64,000 nt of DNA from Yponomeuta sedellus (taxonomy: Eukaryota > Arthropoda > Insecta > Lepidoptera > Yponomeutidae), in NCBI GenBank assembly GCA_934045075.1, contig OW203738.1:5943487-6007486 (forward strand), given 5' to 3'. Below the pieces are notes generated by a model, which was given only the letters and a program-made list of their open reading frames with translations, made no database searches and was not told the origin of the DNA. This document shows, piece by piece, positions 55,146 to 64,000 of this stretch. A program made the position numbers and the translations under genes. Positions within the stretch are counted from its first letter, which is position 1; each line of letters begins with the position of its first letter.

Positions 55146-55235
55146 AGCTTTGCTGGAAGAAATCGCTCACAGAGATAAGCTCGCCTTTGTGCATGTATTT
55201 TCTTCTGTAAACTTTCCTGTATTGTTTTTACAATA
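55146..55235 (+). mobile_element. LINE-H 3' tail, variant hairpin
   Basis: TGCTGGAAGAAATCGCTCAC then GAGATAAGCTCGCC. The stem ATCGC/GAGAT (55162-55176) has one mismatch. It follows the microsatellite directly. Confidence 0.6.
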
Positions 55236-55549
55236 GGTGAAGTATAATAAAAATGTATGCTACCTAACCGATCGGCAGATAAACGTTTTGTGGTTATCGC
55301 TGGTAGATAGTTATAGTTATTTAAGTTTACTTTTATGCATATATGAAGAAAAAAAAATCTTACACAAAGAGGTTCCATATTCAAACTGTCCCTGTCCAAC
55401 CACATCATCGCAGGCTGCAGGCGCCCAATCAAACAATGGCTGATTTAACTCCGGCGCTGGGACTACCGCGGCTGTTACGCCGGCCTACGCACTTTTCCGT
55501 CGCCCGTCGCGTAGGCCGAGAGCCCATTTGACTCACAGTTATGACATAA

Positions 55550-55890
55550 CTAGCTGGTGCCCGCGACTTCGTCTACGCAGGATTATCGGGTATATTTTTT
55601 CATATTTTTTTCAAAAGATATTTACACAATATCTTTACTTTTTAATTATTTATTTAAAGTAAGGAAAAAATACATGCAAAATAATGCCTCCCATCCGCCG
55701 AAACCGACAAGGTTTATCTGTGAATTGTTTTTTTTTTTTTAAAAAAACTGTGGCCTATGTGTTATGTATAAGCTATAATATTGTAAAGTTTCATTAAAAT
55801 CCATTCAGTAGATTTTACGTGAAACAGTAACGAACATCCATCCATCCATCCACCCTTACAAACTTTCGCTTTTATAATATTAGTAAGGAT
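55550..55890. mobile_element. interspersed element, GTGCCCGCGACTTCG family
   Basis: Begins TAGCTGGTGCCCGCGACTTC and ends ACTTTCGCTTTTATAATATT, with (CATC)n at 55837-55852. The middle shares TATTGTAAAGTTTCATTAAA and ATCCATTCAG with 46172-46434. Confidence 0.65.
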
Positions 55891-55894
55891 TATC

Positions 55895-56300
55895 TGATAA
55901 ACTAAAATCATTACTTAAAACTTGGTCTTAATGCCAGAAAAAGTGTGATCGTGTAAATATTTAGTTGGTAAGGTGTTAGTAATTATTAAGCATCATTTGG
56001 GTGAGACAAACCCTCAAATAAAGATTTAACAGACAAAGAGACAATAACGGTGTCACAAAAATGCGTTTCCTCTGTAACACTCCTCAAATGTGTTTTAATT
56101 ATTACCAGAACGTAGTAAAAGGAAATACATCGCAGACCACACACAAAAGAAATTCTATAGACTATTTAAACTACAGTTGAGGAATATTTTAAGAACACGA
56201 GTCTTTATAAATAACACTGTTTTACTGTTAGGCTCAAGTAAATGAAAGTTGTTGAAAGATCTGAGATTTTGATAAAAGTGTCATTATATTTATTAAATAT
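55895..56300. other. no gene seen
   Basis: AT-rich flank of the LINE fragment; may belong to it. Confidence 0.3.
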
Positions 56301-56308
56301 ACAAACTA

Positions 56309-56557
56309 ATGAACGGTATTATTGACTGTCCTGAACTTTTAAGTCAGGTGCATCTGAAAATTCCGCGTCCGATTTGCAGGATGCACCACCGGTTGCCATT
56401 TTCTTTACCACAATGCCGCACTAATATTGGTTCGCACGCCCCTCTCTTTCGCATGATGGGACTTTACAACAAATATAAAGACCAACTAGATGTTTTCTTT
56501 TCCTCAGTCAACTCAACTCAACGAAAGGAATGTCCGAGGACATTCCTTTCAACATGA
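56309..56557 (+). pseudogene. possible LINE ORF C-terminal fragment
   Basis: The 82-codon frame contains VHLKIPRPICRMHHRLPFSL, QCRTNIGSHAPLFRMMGLYN, a pattern like the short C-terminal block that ends jockey- or CR1-type reverse transcriptases in moths (arginine- and proline-rich, then N/R-L-Y-N). The start codon is not meaningful. A 28-base palindrome (56523-56550) lies near the stop, and AT-rich 3' sequence with AATAAATAATAAAAAAA (near 56800) could be its end. Confidence 0.45.
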
Positions 56558-56816
56558 ATTAGATAAAAGTTTGGATCTTCGTTTTATCCATTATTTTTAA
56601 AACTTTGTTTCACTGTTTGTACCTAATAAGTAAATTGTGTTTTATTTCATATTACCTACTACCGTAATAATAATTGTGTTGTGTGCTATGATCACCTGCT
56701 TCTAGATAGATATAGTACACTACAATGTGGTTTTGTAACACTCACGTGCTTAACTTACATGTCATAGTGTAACTTTCTGTTTGGTGACTCTAAAATAAAT
56801 AATAAAAAAACAAGTA

Positions 56817-57060
56817 CGGTACAAGTACAGTACAAATACAGTACAAGTACGTACAGTACGGGTTCGAATTCAGTACGAGTACAGTACAAGAACAGTCCGA
56901 GTACGGTACAAGTACGTACAGTACGGGTTCGAGTTCAGTACGAGTTCAGTACGAGTACAGTACTAGTACAGTACGAATACAGTATGAGTACAGTACGAGT
57001 ACAGTACGAGTACAGTACGAGTACAGTACGAGTATAGTACAAGTACAGTAGCACAGTACT
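56817..57060. repeat. 12-bp minisatellite (AGTACAGTACGA)n
   Basis: Some 20 imperfect units. The first half is irregular, with a higher-order block GTACGTACAGTACGGGTTCG occurring twice (56847 and 56909); the second half is regular GAGTACAGTAC. Confidence 0.9.
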
Positions 57061-57064
57061 ATAG

Positions 57065-57390
57065 TACATAAGGTATAAGATAACTGCAGCTAAGGTTTGC
57101 TTGGTCTTAAACGTATTTTAAGGGATCAACTAGTTAAGCCACACGGGTCTGCAAGAGCAGCTCTCAAGATATAGCCTCGGCACGATATGTTCAATTGGAC
57201 ATACGCCTCTTGGCATTAGTGTTTGTCGTGTGTAGCGCATTCATTCCAGCGTGGCTAGCTCTGGGCTAGATATTGAAATATCGCAGTGTTACTAAAGGTT
57301 CTACGTACTTACTTAATACTATTCATTCATATAGGCACTTATTAAGAAATATCTATGGGGTTCTTCACAAAAAAACTTGTGGAACTTTAC
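57065..57390. other. no gene seen
   Basis: Unique-looking. Confidence 0.3.
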
Positions 57391-57393
57391 ATA

Positions 57394-57530
57394 ACTAACA
57401 TAACATTTACATACATTGCTTCTGGCCCCACACTAGGATACCCTGTGTCGTGGGAAGCAGAAACAGTAATATCACAAACATAATTATAAAAATCCAAGAC
57501 CTGGGGTTTTTTTTTTGGGGCTGGCATATA
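57394..57530 (-). mobile_element. SINE D body, head lost
   Basis: AACATTTACATACATTGCTT, GGCCCCACACTAGGATACCC and AAATCCAAGACCTGGGG match the body of SINE D. The tRNA-like head is replaced by a TATATAACATAACATAGTTA tract with an inverted partner to 57590. Confidence 0.75.
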
Positions 57531-57631
57531 TAACATAACATAGTTATATGTGACCACATATAACATATCATAGCTATGTGACCAGCCCAAGTTATTAAAG
57601 TATTGTAAAATTTACAATGATATTTATTTTT

Positions 57632-57963
57632 AGTTCATGTAAAATAATTGGTTTTATAAATTTAATTTTTAACTTCAATAACTCATAATCTATATTGTTG
57701 ACTTTACATAAAATAATTGATTTACCTATTTTGGAACGTAACTTCATAATTAACTTTTGTAATTTTTGCCGAGGGTAGTAAACTAACAGTTAATGCTTTC
57801 AAAAAGATGCCTACCACCTCAGTCATCCGAGACCACGGCACCTGTAAAAGTGCCGAAACGTCGGAAAATTGTTAAAATGGAATAAACGTGCATAAATCTG
57901 TATAGAAACAGTTTTGATTATGTCTAGTGCTCGTGTTAACCTTAGAAAATACTTTACTGAAGT
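57632..57963 (+). mobile_element. Penelope-like element remnant (terminal segment and start)
   Basis: Diverged copy of the 15-18 kb terminal segment: GGAACGTAACTTCATAATTA, the hairpin CGGCACCTGTAAAAGTGCCG (57836-57855), GAAACGTCGG, then the start codon at 57920 with MSSARVNLRKYFTE before homology stops. No catalytic region follows. Confidence 0.85.
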
Positions 57964-58261
57964 CATTAGATGCTCTCGTTTCTTATCTACGTGATGCGTT
58001 TCAAAAAGATTCGTTCACAATCATTGAGAGATTTCAGTAGTAAGTATTTTCTCAATCAACTGGGTCCGAGGAACGTTGCGAATACCCGACTGCATCGCAC
58101 TCCATCAACCTTGAATCTCCATGCCAATGAATACACAAATGCCTGCATAAATAACTTGCACATATATTATATGTTTGTGTTGCAGCTATTTTACACTTCA
58201 CGTGTATTTGTAAACGGACTGATTTCTTGATAGTTTTTTCTTCAATGTGCTCTTTACTCTG

Positions 58262-58425
58262 CCTCTACGTAACTACGAGAATATTGTAAAGAGGTTCGAA
58301 ATTTCCCTGATGCCGGTGAGTCGCTCATTAGCTCAGTTGGAAGAGCGCTGGCACGGATGGCCAGAGGTCACGGGTTCGATTCCCGGCATGGGTGGAATTT
58401 TTAGCCTCTAAATAGGTTTTTATTT
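58262..58425 (+). mobile_element. SINE A, leader plus head
   Basis: Leader (GAATATTGTAAAGAGGTTCG), A box (GCTCATTAGCTCAGTTGG), B box (GGTTCGATTCCC) and TAGCCTCTAAATAGG. Tail lost. Confidence 0.85.
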
Positions 58426-58429
58426 GTTT

Positions 58430-59810
58430 GTTTCACTTTGTTTCACAAACAAAATCATTAACAAAAACTTAAATAACATGTATTAAAAACTAAGTGCCAA
58501 AGCAGTCTTATTTCAACAAAAATTTATTTCAGCCAGCCTAAAACTTTTAGAGTGTTAAAATCGCAGGGATAAAGTTCAATTAAAATTAAATACCTACTAC
58601 TACGTCATTCACGATGTAAAATACTATTTACTAATATATATTTATAATTTTATGTATGTATTTCATTTAGAATCCACCGTAAAATTTCAACAAGCACAGC
58701 ATTTTTTAAACTCTAAACTGGGTTGAGGCTTCCTTACATTAGAATCCCAGTTCCATTCAAGAAGTTTTTCCTTTACCGTCGGAGTTCCACTGCCATATAT
58801 GGCACCTCCCTAAACTCCTTTAGAGCCTACAGCATACCGTTATATCGGAATGCAGAGCGCACAGCGATATATGAGTGCTCGGCGGCACAGGCGCCGGCGC
58901 ACAGTGGACCCTTTCGGAAAACAGTCATGGAATTTTAACATTTGTTTCAGTCAATTTCTTTAGAGGTATTCTGAAATATTTATCAGCAATAAGGCTGCTC
59001 ATTGTTTAATCGTATGTCTTTATATGATTACTTTTGTGTTTGTTTAATCCATGTTTGTATCTAGCTCATAATTAAAAGTTAGCTATGTACTCTTTGCATG
59101 GGTTTCAATTTTATATATTCCTAATTTTCCATGGTGTGATAACAGCGTCATCGTTCTTTTTCCATATCTCTATTAAAATATAGTCTGTGCTATAGTCAAC
59201 GACTGCTGGGGTTGATAGGGGTGGAAGGGTAGACGATTTTTAAATAGGCGGCTTTAATGAAGTTATCCTAGCCGCACGAAAAGTGCTACTGGACGATAGA
59301 AGAGGCAGTATGCCCGGCCAACCCAGTTGGATCCAAGATAAATCCCGGTTTTTTGTTGACAACACAAAAAACCAGCAAACCAACCCTTTTCCAACAACCA
59401 TCACACTACTTAGATTTAAGAAATCATGGTTGAATTCTTTTTTTTTGTTTTACAATAAATTGTTGTGTATCTGTCAATCGCCGTTAGCTGACCACATTAG
59501 CATTTACTGTATTTACTATAGTGATTTTGAGTAAATAGTCATAGATTTATATAGATTTATTCATAGCTTTGTACGTAGCGAATACTCTACTTTGGTAAGA
59601 AAATCAGCAATGGATGTCGTAATCAACTGGTTCAGCCGAAGCGAGCGTACCGTTAAAACTATCCAATAGAAGAAGTTACGATAGACAATACAGATGGCAA
59701 GCTATATTTAAGTATCTGTTCAAGATAATAAAAAAAGTAGTTTTCGGAATTATGTCCACAAATTTTCAATCCAGATAATAAAAAAAATCAGATAATAAAA
59801 AAATAGTTTT
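58430..59810. other. no gene; weak LINE-H scrap near 58965
   Basis: TATTTATCAGCAATAAGGCT at 58978 matches the 3' side of the LINE-H hairpin. Elsewhere nothing is recognised; the frames at 58723 and 59283 lack motifs. Confidence 0.35.
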
Positions 59811-59819
59811 CGTAATTAT

Positions 59820-59892
59820 TTAAAAACCTATTTAGAGGCTAAAAAATTCACCCATGCCACGGGTTAGTGCATTAAAAATAAAAATAGTGTAA
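59820..59892 (+). mobile_element. minimal SINE A inverted composite with TSD
   Basis: A 73-bp insertion: reversed AAAACCTATTTAGAGGCTAA then CCCATGCC, joined to plus-strand ACGGGTTAGTGCATT and the tail. It is flanked by TTTCGTAATTAT at 59808-59819 and 59893-59904. The inverted block is the parent sequence immediately 5' of the direct block, with about 15 bases lost at the joint, as in a 5' inversion by twin priming. Confidence 0.92.
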
Positions 59893-59904
59893 TTTCGTAA
59901 TTAT

Positions 59905-60173
59905 GTCCACAAATTTTCAATGCGCAACCGCTGTGCGGTATCTTGAGTAATGCGCTGGGGGCGCGTGCGCCGATTTATTTATAGCGCTAACTGTAGCGCG
60001 CATAACGCTGATTAATGTGTGGGGAAAGCTGCGTGTGAGGCTGGATTACTAGCACTTTGACTGCCACGAAATATGACCTAGGCACTTTAGCGTTTCTGTG
60101 GTTATTCTTATGTATTGTATATGACTACTGAGATATAAGAAATCATTTGTAATACTTTTTTCTGCTTGTGCAA
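59905..60173. other. no gene seen
   Basis: GCGCTGGGGGCGCGTGCGCC near 59953 is a small GC-rich palindromic patch. Confidence 0.35.
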
Positions 60174-60400
60174 TTAACCCATTTGGACCCAAATACAATC
60201 TAGTAGTGAATTTTCGAAAACTTATTTATTTGCCTAACTATTAGGACCTAATAAGACATATTATAACAAAAAACTTAAAAATAATAATTTCTATATAATT
60301 GAAAAAATACCGTCCTCAAATGGGGCCAATGGGGTTAAGTGTGGTGTTTTTCAAAGTACCCTTTTTCGATACACAATATTTTTTTTAATTTTTTGCATTG

Positions 60401-60874
60401 TCATCGTGCTTTTTTGTGACATTCCAAGCATCTTAGCTGGTTTTGTAGTTTCTCTGGAAAGTGTCCAACACCTTCCAGGCTCATGTTTGGCACCACTGAC
60501 GAGGATTTACGACGTCTTCCATCGGGTGTTTCCGTGCATACCGTCCCCAAATATGACCGAAAGATGCTTCGACGAAATTGAAGCTGGTCTAGTTTTTCTT
60601 CAGCAGTCAGCGCGTGAAGACGACAAGCATTACCTACGGCCAAGTCAAGCATGAAAATAGAAGCCACTACCACTTTTTGCCACATATGGCTATATTCTGT
60701 ATACTGCCACTCACTGGTCAATTGGTCAACTCCGCCCATACCCCTGTCGTAGTTCTGAAATACAAAAGAGATATCTAGGTCTACCTTCCTCCCTTCTGCA
60801 GAGCTCCATCTTTTTACATCCATCAATTTCCGCACGATTTTCTTTTTCATGACTTGATAGACATCAGTGAACAC
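60401..60874 (-). pseudogene. piggyBac transposase, C-terminal part
   Basis: The 157-residue frame contains QNYDRGMGGVDQLTSEWQYT (the block around the third catalytic aspartate), WQKVVVASIFMLDLAVGNAC (the conserved tryptophan and hydrophobic helix) and the first Cx2C of the C-terminal zinc region (RCLECHKKAR), then a stop. The remaining zinc-binding cysteines are absent. The frame overlaps the next piece (60864-61121) but is out of phase, so at least one frameshift separates them. Confidence 0.85.
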
Positions 60875-61121
60875 TTTTTTTTCTGTTCTTCCTCAGTGTG
60901 CCGGTCGCACGATAAGCGACTTGTCGTAGATCTGTCATCAGTGCGTGACTGGTAAAAAAATGTCGAAATACACAGTGTGCTGGTGTGGTACTGCTTTTGC
61001 TTTTTCCAGTAGGCCCTACACCACATTTTGGGCCCAAAGGCTCTTGACTGGTTCTAAATGCCGCTGATTTGCTACAGTAGACATGGAATGCATAACAGTA
61101 TCTATCTAAACTTGCGCACAT
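60864..61121 (-). pseudogene. piggyBac transposase, central fragment
   Basis: Reads SLDRYCYAFHVYCSKSAA, SQEPLGPKCGV and HCVFRHFFTSHALMTDLRQV then AYRATGTLRKNR. This is the region between the first and second catalytic aspartates and just after. The position expected for the second aspartate (usually DNFFTS) reads RHFFTS, so the active site is lost. It is followed by a frameshift into 60401-60874. Confidence 0.85.
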
Positions 61122-61148
61122 CCAGTTTTATATCCAAATCGTACTGGT

Positions 61149-61345
61149 TTCTTCTTCTTCAGGCTATATTATGTAGTCTACTGCTGGACATAGCCCTCCC
61201 CTTATGAGCGACATAGCGGCCTGTCTTCAGCTTGCCGCATTCAGTATCTGCCTGCAGTTTTTCGCAGATCATCATCCCACCTGGTCGGAGGGCGTCCTAC
61301 ACTACGTTTGCCGAGTCGCAGTCTTCACTCACTGGCGTCTCGTAC
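61149..61345 (-). mobile_element. RTE-type LINE 3' end nested in piggyBac
   Basis: On the minus strand it reads GRRPPTRWDDDLRKTAG, the C-terminus of an RTE-type open frame, then ATGCGGCAAGCTGAAGACAG, GAGGGCTATGTCCAGCAGTA, TATAGCCTGAAGAAGAAGAA. It lies between the N-terminal and central transposase pieces and may have accompanied the loss of the intervening 200 or so codons. Confidence 0.8.
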
Positions 61346-61356
61346 TGGCTTGCCTT

Positions 61357-61647
61357 TTATAAATTGTTTCGTATGTTTTGTTGGATATTATCGCCATTAC
61401 CTTCTTCATCATCCGTGAGAGCACTTCGTTCTGGAGGTATGGCCCCTATTTCGAAACTTACATCAGGATCATCTTCCTCGTTCAAAATGCTTTCGATTGC
61501 TGCCTCGAGTCTTTGATACTCATTCGATATATTGAACGATCGCCTAGCCCTTATTGACTCCGAAACTGAACCCCGAAATATAAAAAAAATGTATGGCAAT
61601 GAGCCCATTGGCCCCATTTGGGGACACCTTACTAAAATTGCTCCCAC
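61357..61647 (-). pseudogene. piggyBac transposase, N-terminal part
   Basis: An acidic N-terminal segment: YQRLEAAIESILNEEDDPDV, SFEIGAIPPERSALTDDEEG, NGDNI. Such acidic leaders precede the catalytic core in piggyBac-derived proteins. The start at 61647 overlaps the GGCCCC motif at 61610-61625, so the natural start may be the ATG nearer 61590. It ends at the inserted LINE piece. Confidence 0.7.
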
Positions 61648-61649
61648 GA

Positions 61650-61945
61650 TAGTAATATTTAAAAATATTCTTTATATGTTGTCTTTACTCATGAGAAGAA
61701 ACTATATACAGTAGAAAAACATGAGAAAAAGCAGAAAGTTGCACTAAAAAGTATAGAAAATACCGCCTACCTTTTGGCATTTACTTATTTGCTCAATGGG
61801 GTAGTGACGTCTACTTATTTTATCCAAATTCTCCGATGATTCTCTGTTTTCTAGTTATGATTACATATTTACACACCTTGGCGATACAAATGCAACTCCA
61901 AATCAATTTAATCTCATTTTCCTCCAAAATAAGGGTACTCAAAGA
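61650..61945. other. piggyBac 5' noncoding region
   Basis: AT-rich left part of the element on its coding strand, from the right terminal repeat to the N-terminal coding piece. It could hold the promoter; no TATA box is clear. Confidence 0.4.
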
Positions 61946-62074
61946 AATGGCCCCAAATGAGGACAGCGGGCGTAAATGGGTTAAGTGTTCTTTAGGTTCT
62001 TAGGAAGGAGTGCTAGTTGCAAGTACGGAGTCTATATCCGTCTCTCTATTTTATTGCCACCACATAAACTCACG

Positions 62075-62200
62075 CCTGTTTCCCGAGGGGTCGGCAGAGA
62101 CCAGAGTTTGTCACTTTCCACTATCCTGACTAATCTCTTTCGGTTCATCAATAGTCGGTACTTTTTATTATCCCATATTTTGTTTACCTAGTTAAAAATA
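62075..62200 (-). mobile_element. non-LTR 3' end fragment, third copy
   Basis: AACTCACGCCTGTTTCCCGA, GGGTCGGCAGAGACCAGAG and TTTCGGTTCATCAATAGTCG correspond to the last part of 23672-24010, strongly diverged. Confidence 0.6.
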
Positions 62201-62285
62201 TTTTTTTAATTAACTTTAACGTGATGTTGAGAGCATAACTTGACTACTTTTTACTAGTTATACTAGTAGGTACTAGTACATACAC

Positions 62286-62497
62286 TATATAAATAAATAA
62301 ATAAATAAACAAACAAACAAACAAACAAACAAACAAACAAACAAACAAACAAACAAACAAACAAACAAACAAACAAACAAACAAACAAACAAACAAACAA
62401 ACAAACAAACAAACAAACAAACAAACAAACAAACAAACAAACAAACAAACAAACAAACAAACAAACAAACAAACAAACAAACAAACAAACAAACAAA

Positions 62498-62536
<39 letters not shown>

Positions 62537-62540
62537 ATAT
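62286..62540. repeat. compound (ATAA)n-(ACAA)n-(ATAA)n microsatellite
   Basis: A core of about 45 ACAA units (62309-62494) lies between ATAA blocks on both sides. The outer and inner motifs differ by one transition. Confidence 0.98.
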
Positions 62541-62721
62541 TCATGGACATATAAATATGCTAGATTAATTTCTTTGTCTCTCTCTCTATTTTAAATTTAA
62601 TAATCAATCATCTTGTAAGCAGAACATCATGTACCTACAATTAAATTAAAACAATTGTTGTTACTAAATCAAATAGGGGACATTTGATTTAGTGAAAAAT
62701 ATTTTTTTGTGTAGCCTATAA

Positions 62722-63111
62722 AGGCCTGCGCGCAGACGAGGTACTATCCCCCGGGTACTTTTTTGTCCGTCGACATAGATCTCTTATAAATTGTATCGAA
62801 TAACGCACACGAAGGGCTAAAAGTACCCCGTACAAAAAGTCCCTCAAGTTTCCGAGGAGATCAAGTGACTGGACTGGACAAAGTTCGGTGTTTTCTTTTA
62901 AAACGCCTTTTCTTTTTCAACTTCATGTGAATGACAACACAACGTAATCTCAGAATATTTGCTTCCATAGCGTATGCTTCACTGAATTTCCGAGGAACAA
63001 ATGACCGCACACCGTAGGCGTTGAGTCCGTGACAAGTACTCGAAGGACATTTTTACAAGATTTAGGGGCTTTTGTCCCTTGAGGACAAATGTCCCTCGTC
63101 TGCGCAGGCCT
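62722..63111. mobile_element. MITE with TAA target duplication
   Basis: The ends AGGCCTGCGCGCAGACGAGG and CCTCGTCTGCGCAGGCCT are inverted repeats (one CG step differs). TAA flanks both sides (62719-62721 and 63112-63114). At 390 bp with no coding frame and a 3-bp TAA duplication, it fits a PIF/Harbinger-type MITE. Internal GTACTTTTTTGTCC/GGACATTTTT motifs are also inverted. Confidence 0.8.
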
Positions 63112-63114
63112 TAA

Positions 63115-63240
63115 ACGTTCCACTGCATGGAACAGACCTTCTCTCATAGAGAGAGTATGGTCTTAATTACCCCACGTACGCTCCGCGGATTGAAGCACGC
63201 TATTTACCTTCCTCGTTAGCGAGTGGTATTAAATTGCTTC
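63115..63240 (-). mobile_element. SINE C-type body fragment
   Basis: AACGTTCCACTGCATGGAAC, CTCTCATAGAGAGAGTATGG and TCCGCGGATTG, in the same order as at 205-400. The end has GCGAGTGGTATTAAATTGC. Confidence 0.6.
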
Positions 63241-63276
63241 TACAAGTTTACAAATGTACATAACATAGAAAACAAA

Positions 63277-63536
63277 TTATACTATTTTTATTTTTTTAAT
63301 GCACTTACCCGTACTAAGGACAATTTAAAATCCTATTTAGAGGCTCAAAATTCCACCCACCCAGGGATTCGAACCCTCTGTATGTAATACAGAGAATAGT
63401 GTAAAGAGGTTCGAAATTTCACTGGTGCCGGTGAGTCGCCCATTAGCTCAGTTGGAAAGAGCGCTGGCACGGATAGCCAGAGGTCACGGGTTCGAATCCC
63501 GGCATGGGTGGAGTTTTTAGCCTCTAAATAGGATTT
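63277..63536 (-). mobile_element. SINE A inverted composite with 11-bp TSD
   Basis: Here the complete tail lies on the minus strand at the left (TACTATTTTTATTTTTTTAA), followed by an inverted plus-strand copy of leader, head and TAAATAGG segment at the right (63378-63536). The flanks TAGAAAACAAA at 63266-63276 and 63537-63547 are identical. It interrupts a SINE C copy. Confidence 0.9.
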
Positions 63537-63547
63537 TAGAAAACAAA

Positions 63548-63632
63548 GTATATGCCCGCACTGGGGATCGAACCTGGGTCACCCTTTCGAGTCTATTCTA
63601 CCTAACTGGGCAACCATTGCTTATTACAATAT
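63548..63632 (-). mobile_element. SINE C head fragment
   Basis: On the minus strand the head with GGTTCGATCCCCAGTGCGGG continues the SINE C-type body at 63115-63240, with SINE A inserted between them. Confidence 0.6.
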
Positions 63633-63634
63633 TT

Positions 63635-64000
63635 AAATACTCATTGCATTCCACATGAAGTTTAAAACATAATCTAATTACTAATCTAATTTCTCCGTCT
63701 CTCCATTTCACATTTTATAACCAATCCATCTTGTTAGCAGAACTGCCGCTGGCCACCGATCAAACGAGGTCCCATCTCATCTCGGACGCACGCATAAAGG
63801 GACGGGAGCGGCTGCGTCAGCGCAGCGTTATCAGATCACACGTCGCATGCGCACGGTAGTCGGCAGTCTCGGTAGCATGCAGGCTAATGAGAAATTGTGT
63901 TTGTTCAGCCTCTCGGAGGAAACGGGTCGCGGATAGATTGTCTAGGGCATGTTAGTCTGCTGGAATATGCATGAAATATTGCTGGTTTAAAGCGGTGAAG
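63635..64000. other. no gene seen; small CG-rich patch
   Basis: GCTGCGTCAGCGCAGCG and ACGTCGCATGCGCACGG near 63812-63858 form a short CpG-rich region at the end of the window. Confidence 0.35.

Larger units (their letters stand above)
60178..61980 (-). mobile_element. piggyBac element, decayed
   Basis: Flanked by TTAA at 60174-60177 and 61981-61984, the target duplication typical of piggyBac. Terminal repeats: CCCATTTGGACCC at the left and, inverted, CCCATTTACGCCC at the right. Three copies of GGCCCCAWWTGRGGAC (60312-60327 inverted, 61610-61625, 61949-61964) may be transposase-binding sites. The element is 1803 bp, shorter than an autonomous one, and holds three pieces of a transposase plus an inserted LINE fragment. 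Confidence 0.9.

Noticed and set aside
56817..57060. CRISPR-like array
   Set aside because: The units are short and contiguous with no distinct spacers, and the DNA is eukaryotic. It is a minisatellite.
60406..60654. 82-codon plus-strand frame
   Set aside because: Antisense to the piggyBac C-terminal piece.

Overview
The window is eukaryotic and looks like repeat-rich intergenic or intronic DNA from a moth or butterfly. It is AT-rich, I could find no intact host gene, and it is filled with short retroposon copies, LINE 3' ends, foldback elements and long microsatellites. The lepidopteran assignment is an inference. It rests on the dispersed module containing GGAAAACATCGTGAGGAAAC, LINE tails of the type TATGTCCAGCAGTGGAC followed by (GAA)n or (GAC)n, the RTE-type and Penelope-type elements, and a myb/SANT-like gene of the kind common in these genomes.

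Layout. 0-15 kb: scattered SINE copies (families named A to G here), a (GAGAC)n array, and a head-to-tail trimer of a foldback element at 7.4-7.9 kb. 15.2-18.8 kb: a complete Penelope-like retroelement (PLE) insertion on the minus strand with a perfect 13-bp target duplication. It holds one full copy, a truncated tandem copy upstream and a short inverted tail. 18.9-46 kb: SINEs, LINE tails, palindromic MITEs, a 93-bp tandem repeat, two CpG-rich stretches and one possible TATA promoter, but no recognisable gene. 46.4-50.6 kb: remains of a PIF/Harbinger-type element, with a broken intron-containing myb/SANT-like gene facing a transposase N-terminal fragment, plus a LINE fragment, all bracketed by inverted repeats. 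50.8-60 kb: more SINEs, a 310-bp (ACAT)n array, a 12-bp minisatellite and a PLE remnant. 60.2-62.0 kb: a decayed piggyBac element with its TTAA target duplication and inverted ends. 62.3-64 kb: an (AAAC)n array, a MITE with a TAA duplication, and more SINEs.

Four patterns stand out. SINE family A is repeatedly inserted as an inverted composite, and several of these are flanked by 11-13 bp target duplications. SINE family B has a head clearly derived from 5S rRNA. A LINE 3' tail family keeps a 5-bp stem/5-nt loop hairpin through compensatory base changes. Two distinct PLE-type long-terminal segments share the layout GACCAC-hairpin-GAAACGTYG with different stem sequences. The mobile elements compete and nest in each other (SINE A in SINE E, SINE A in the Harbinger intron, an RTE fragment in piggyBac) and do not form a pathway.
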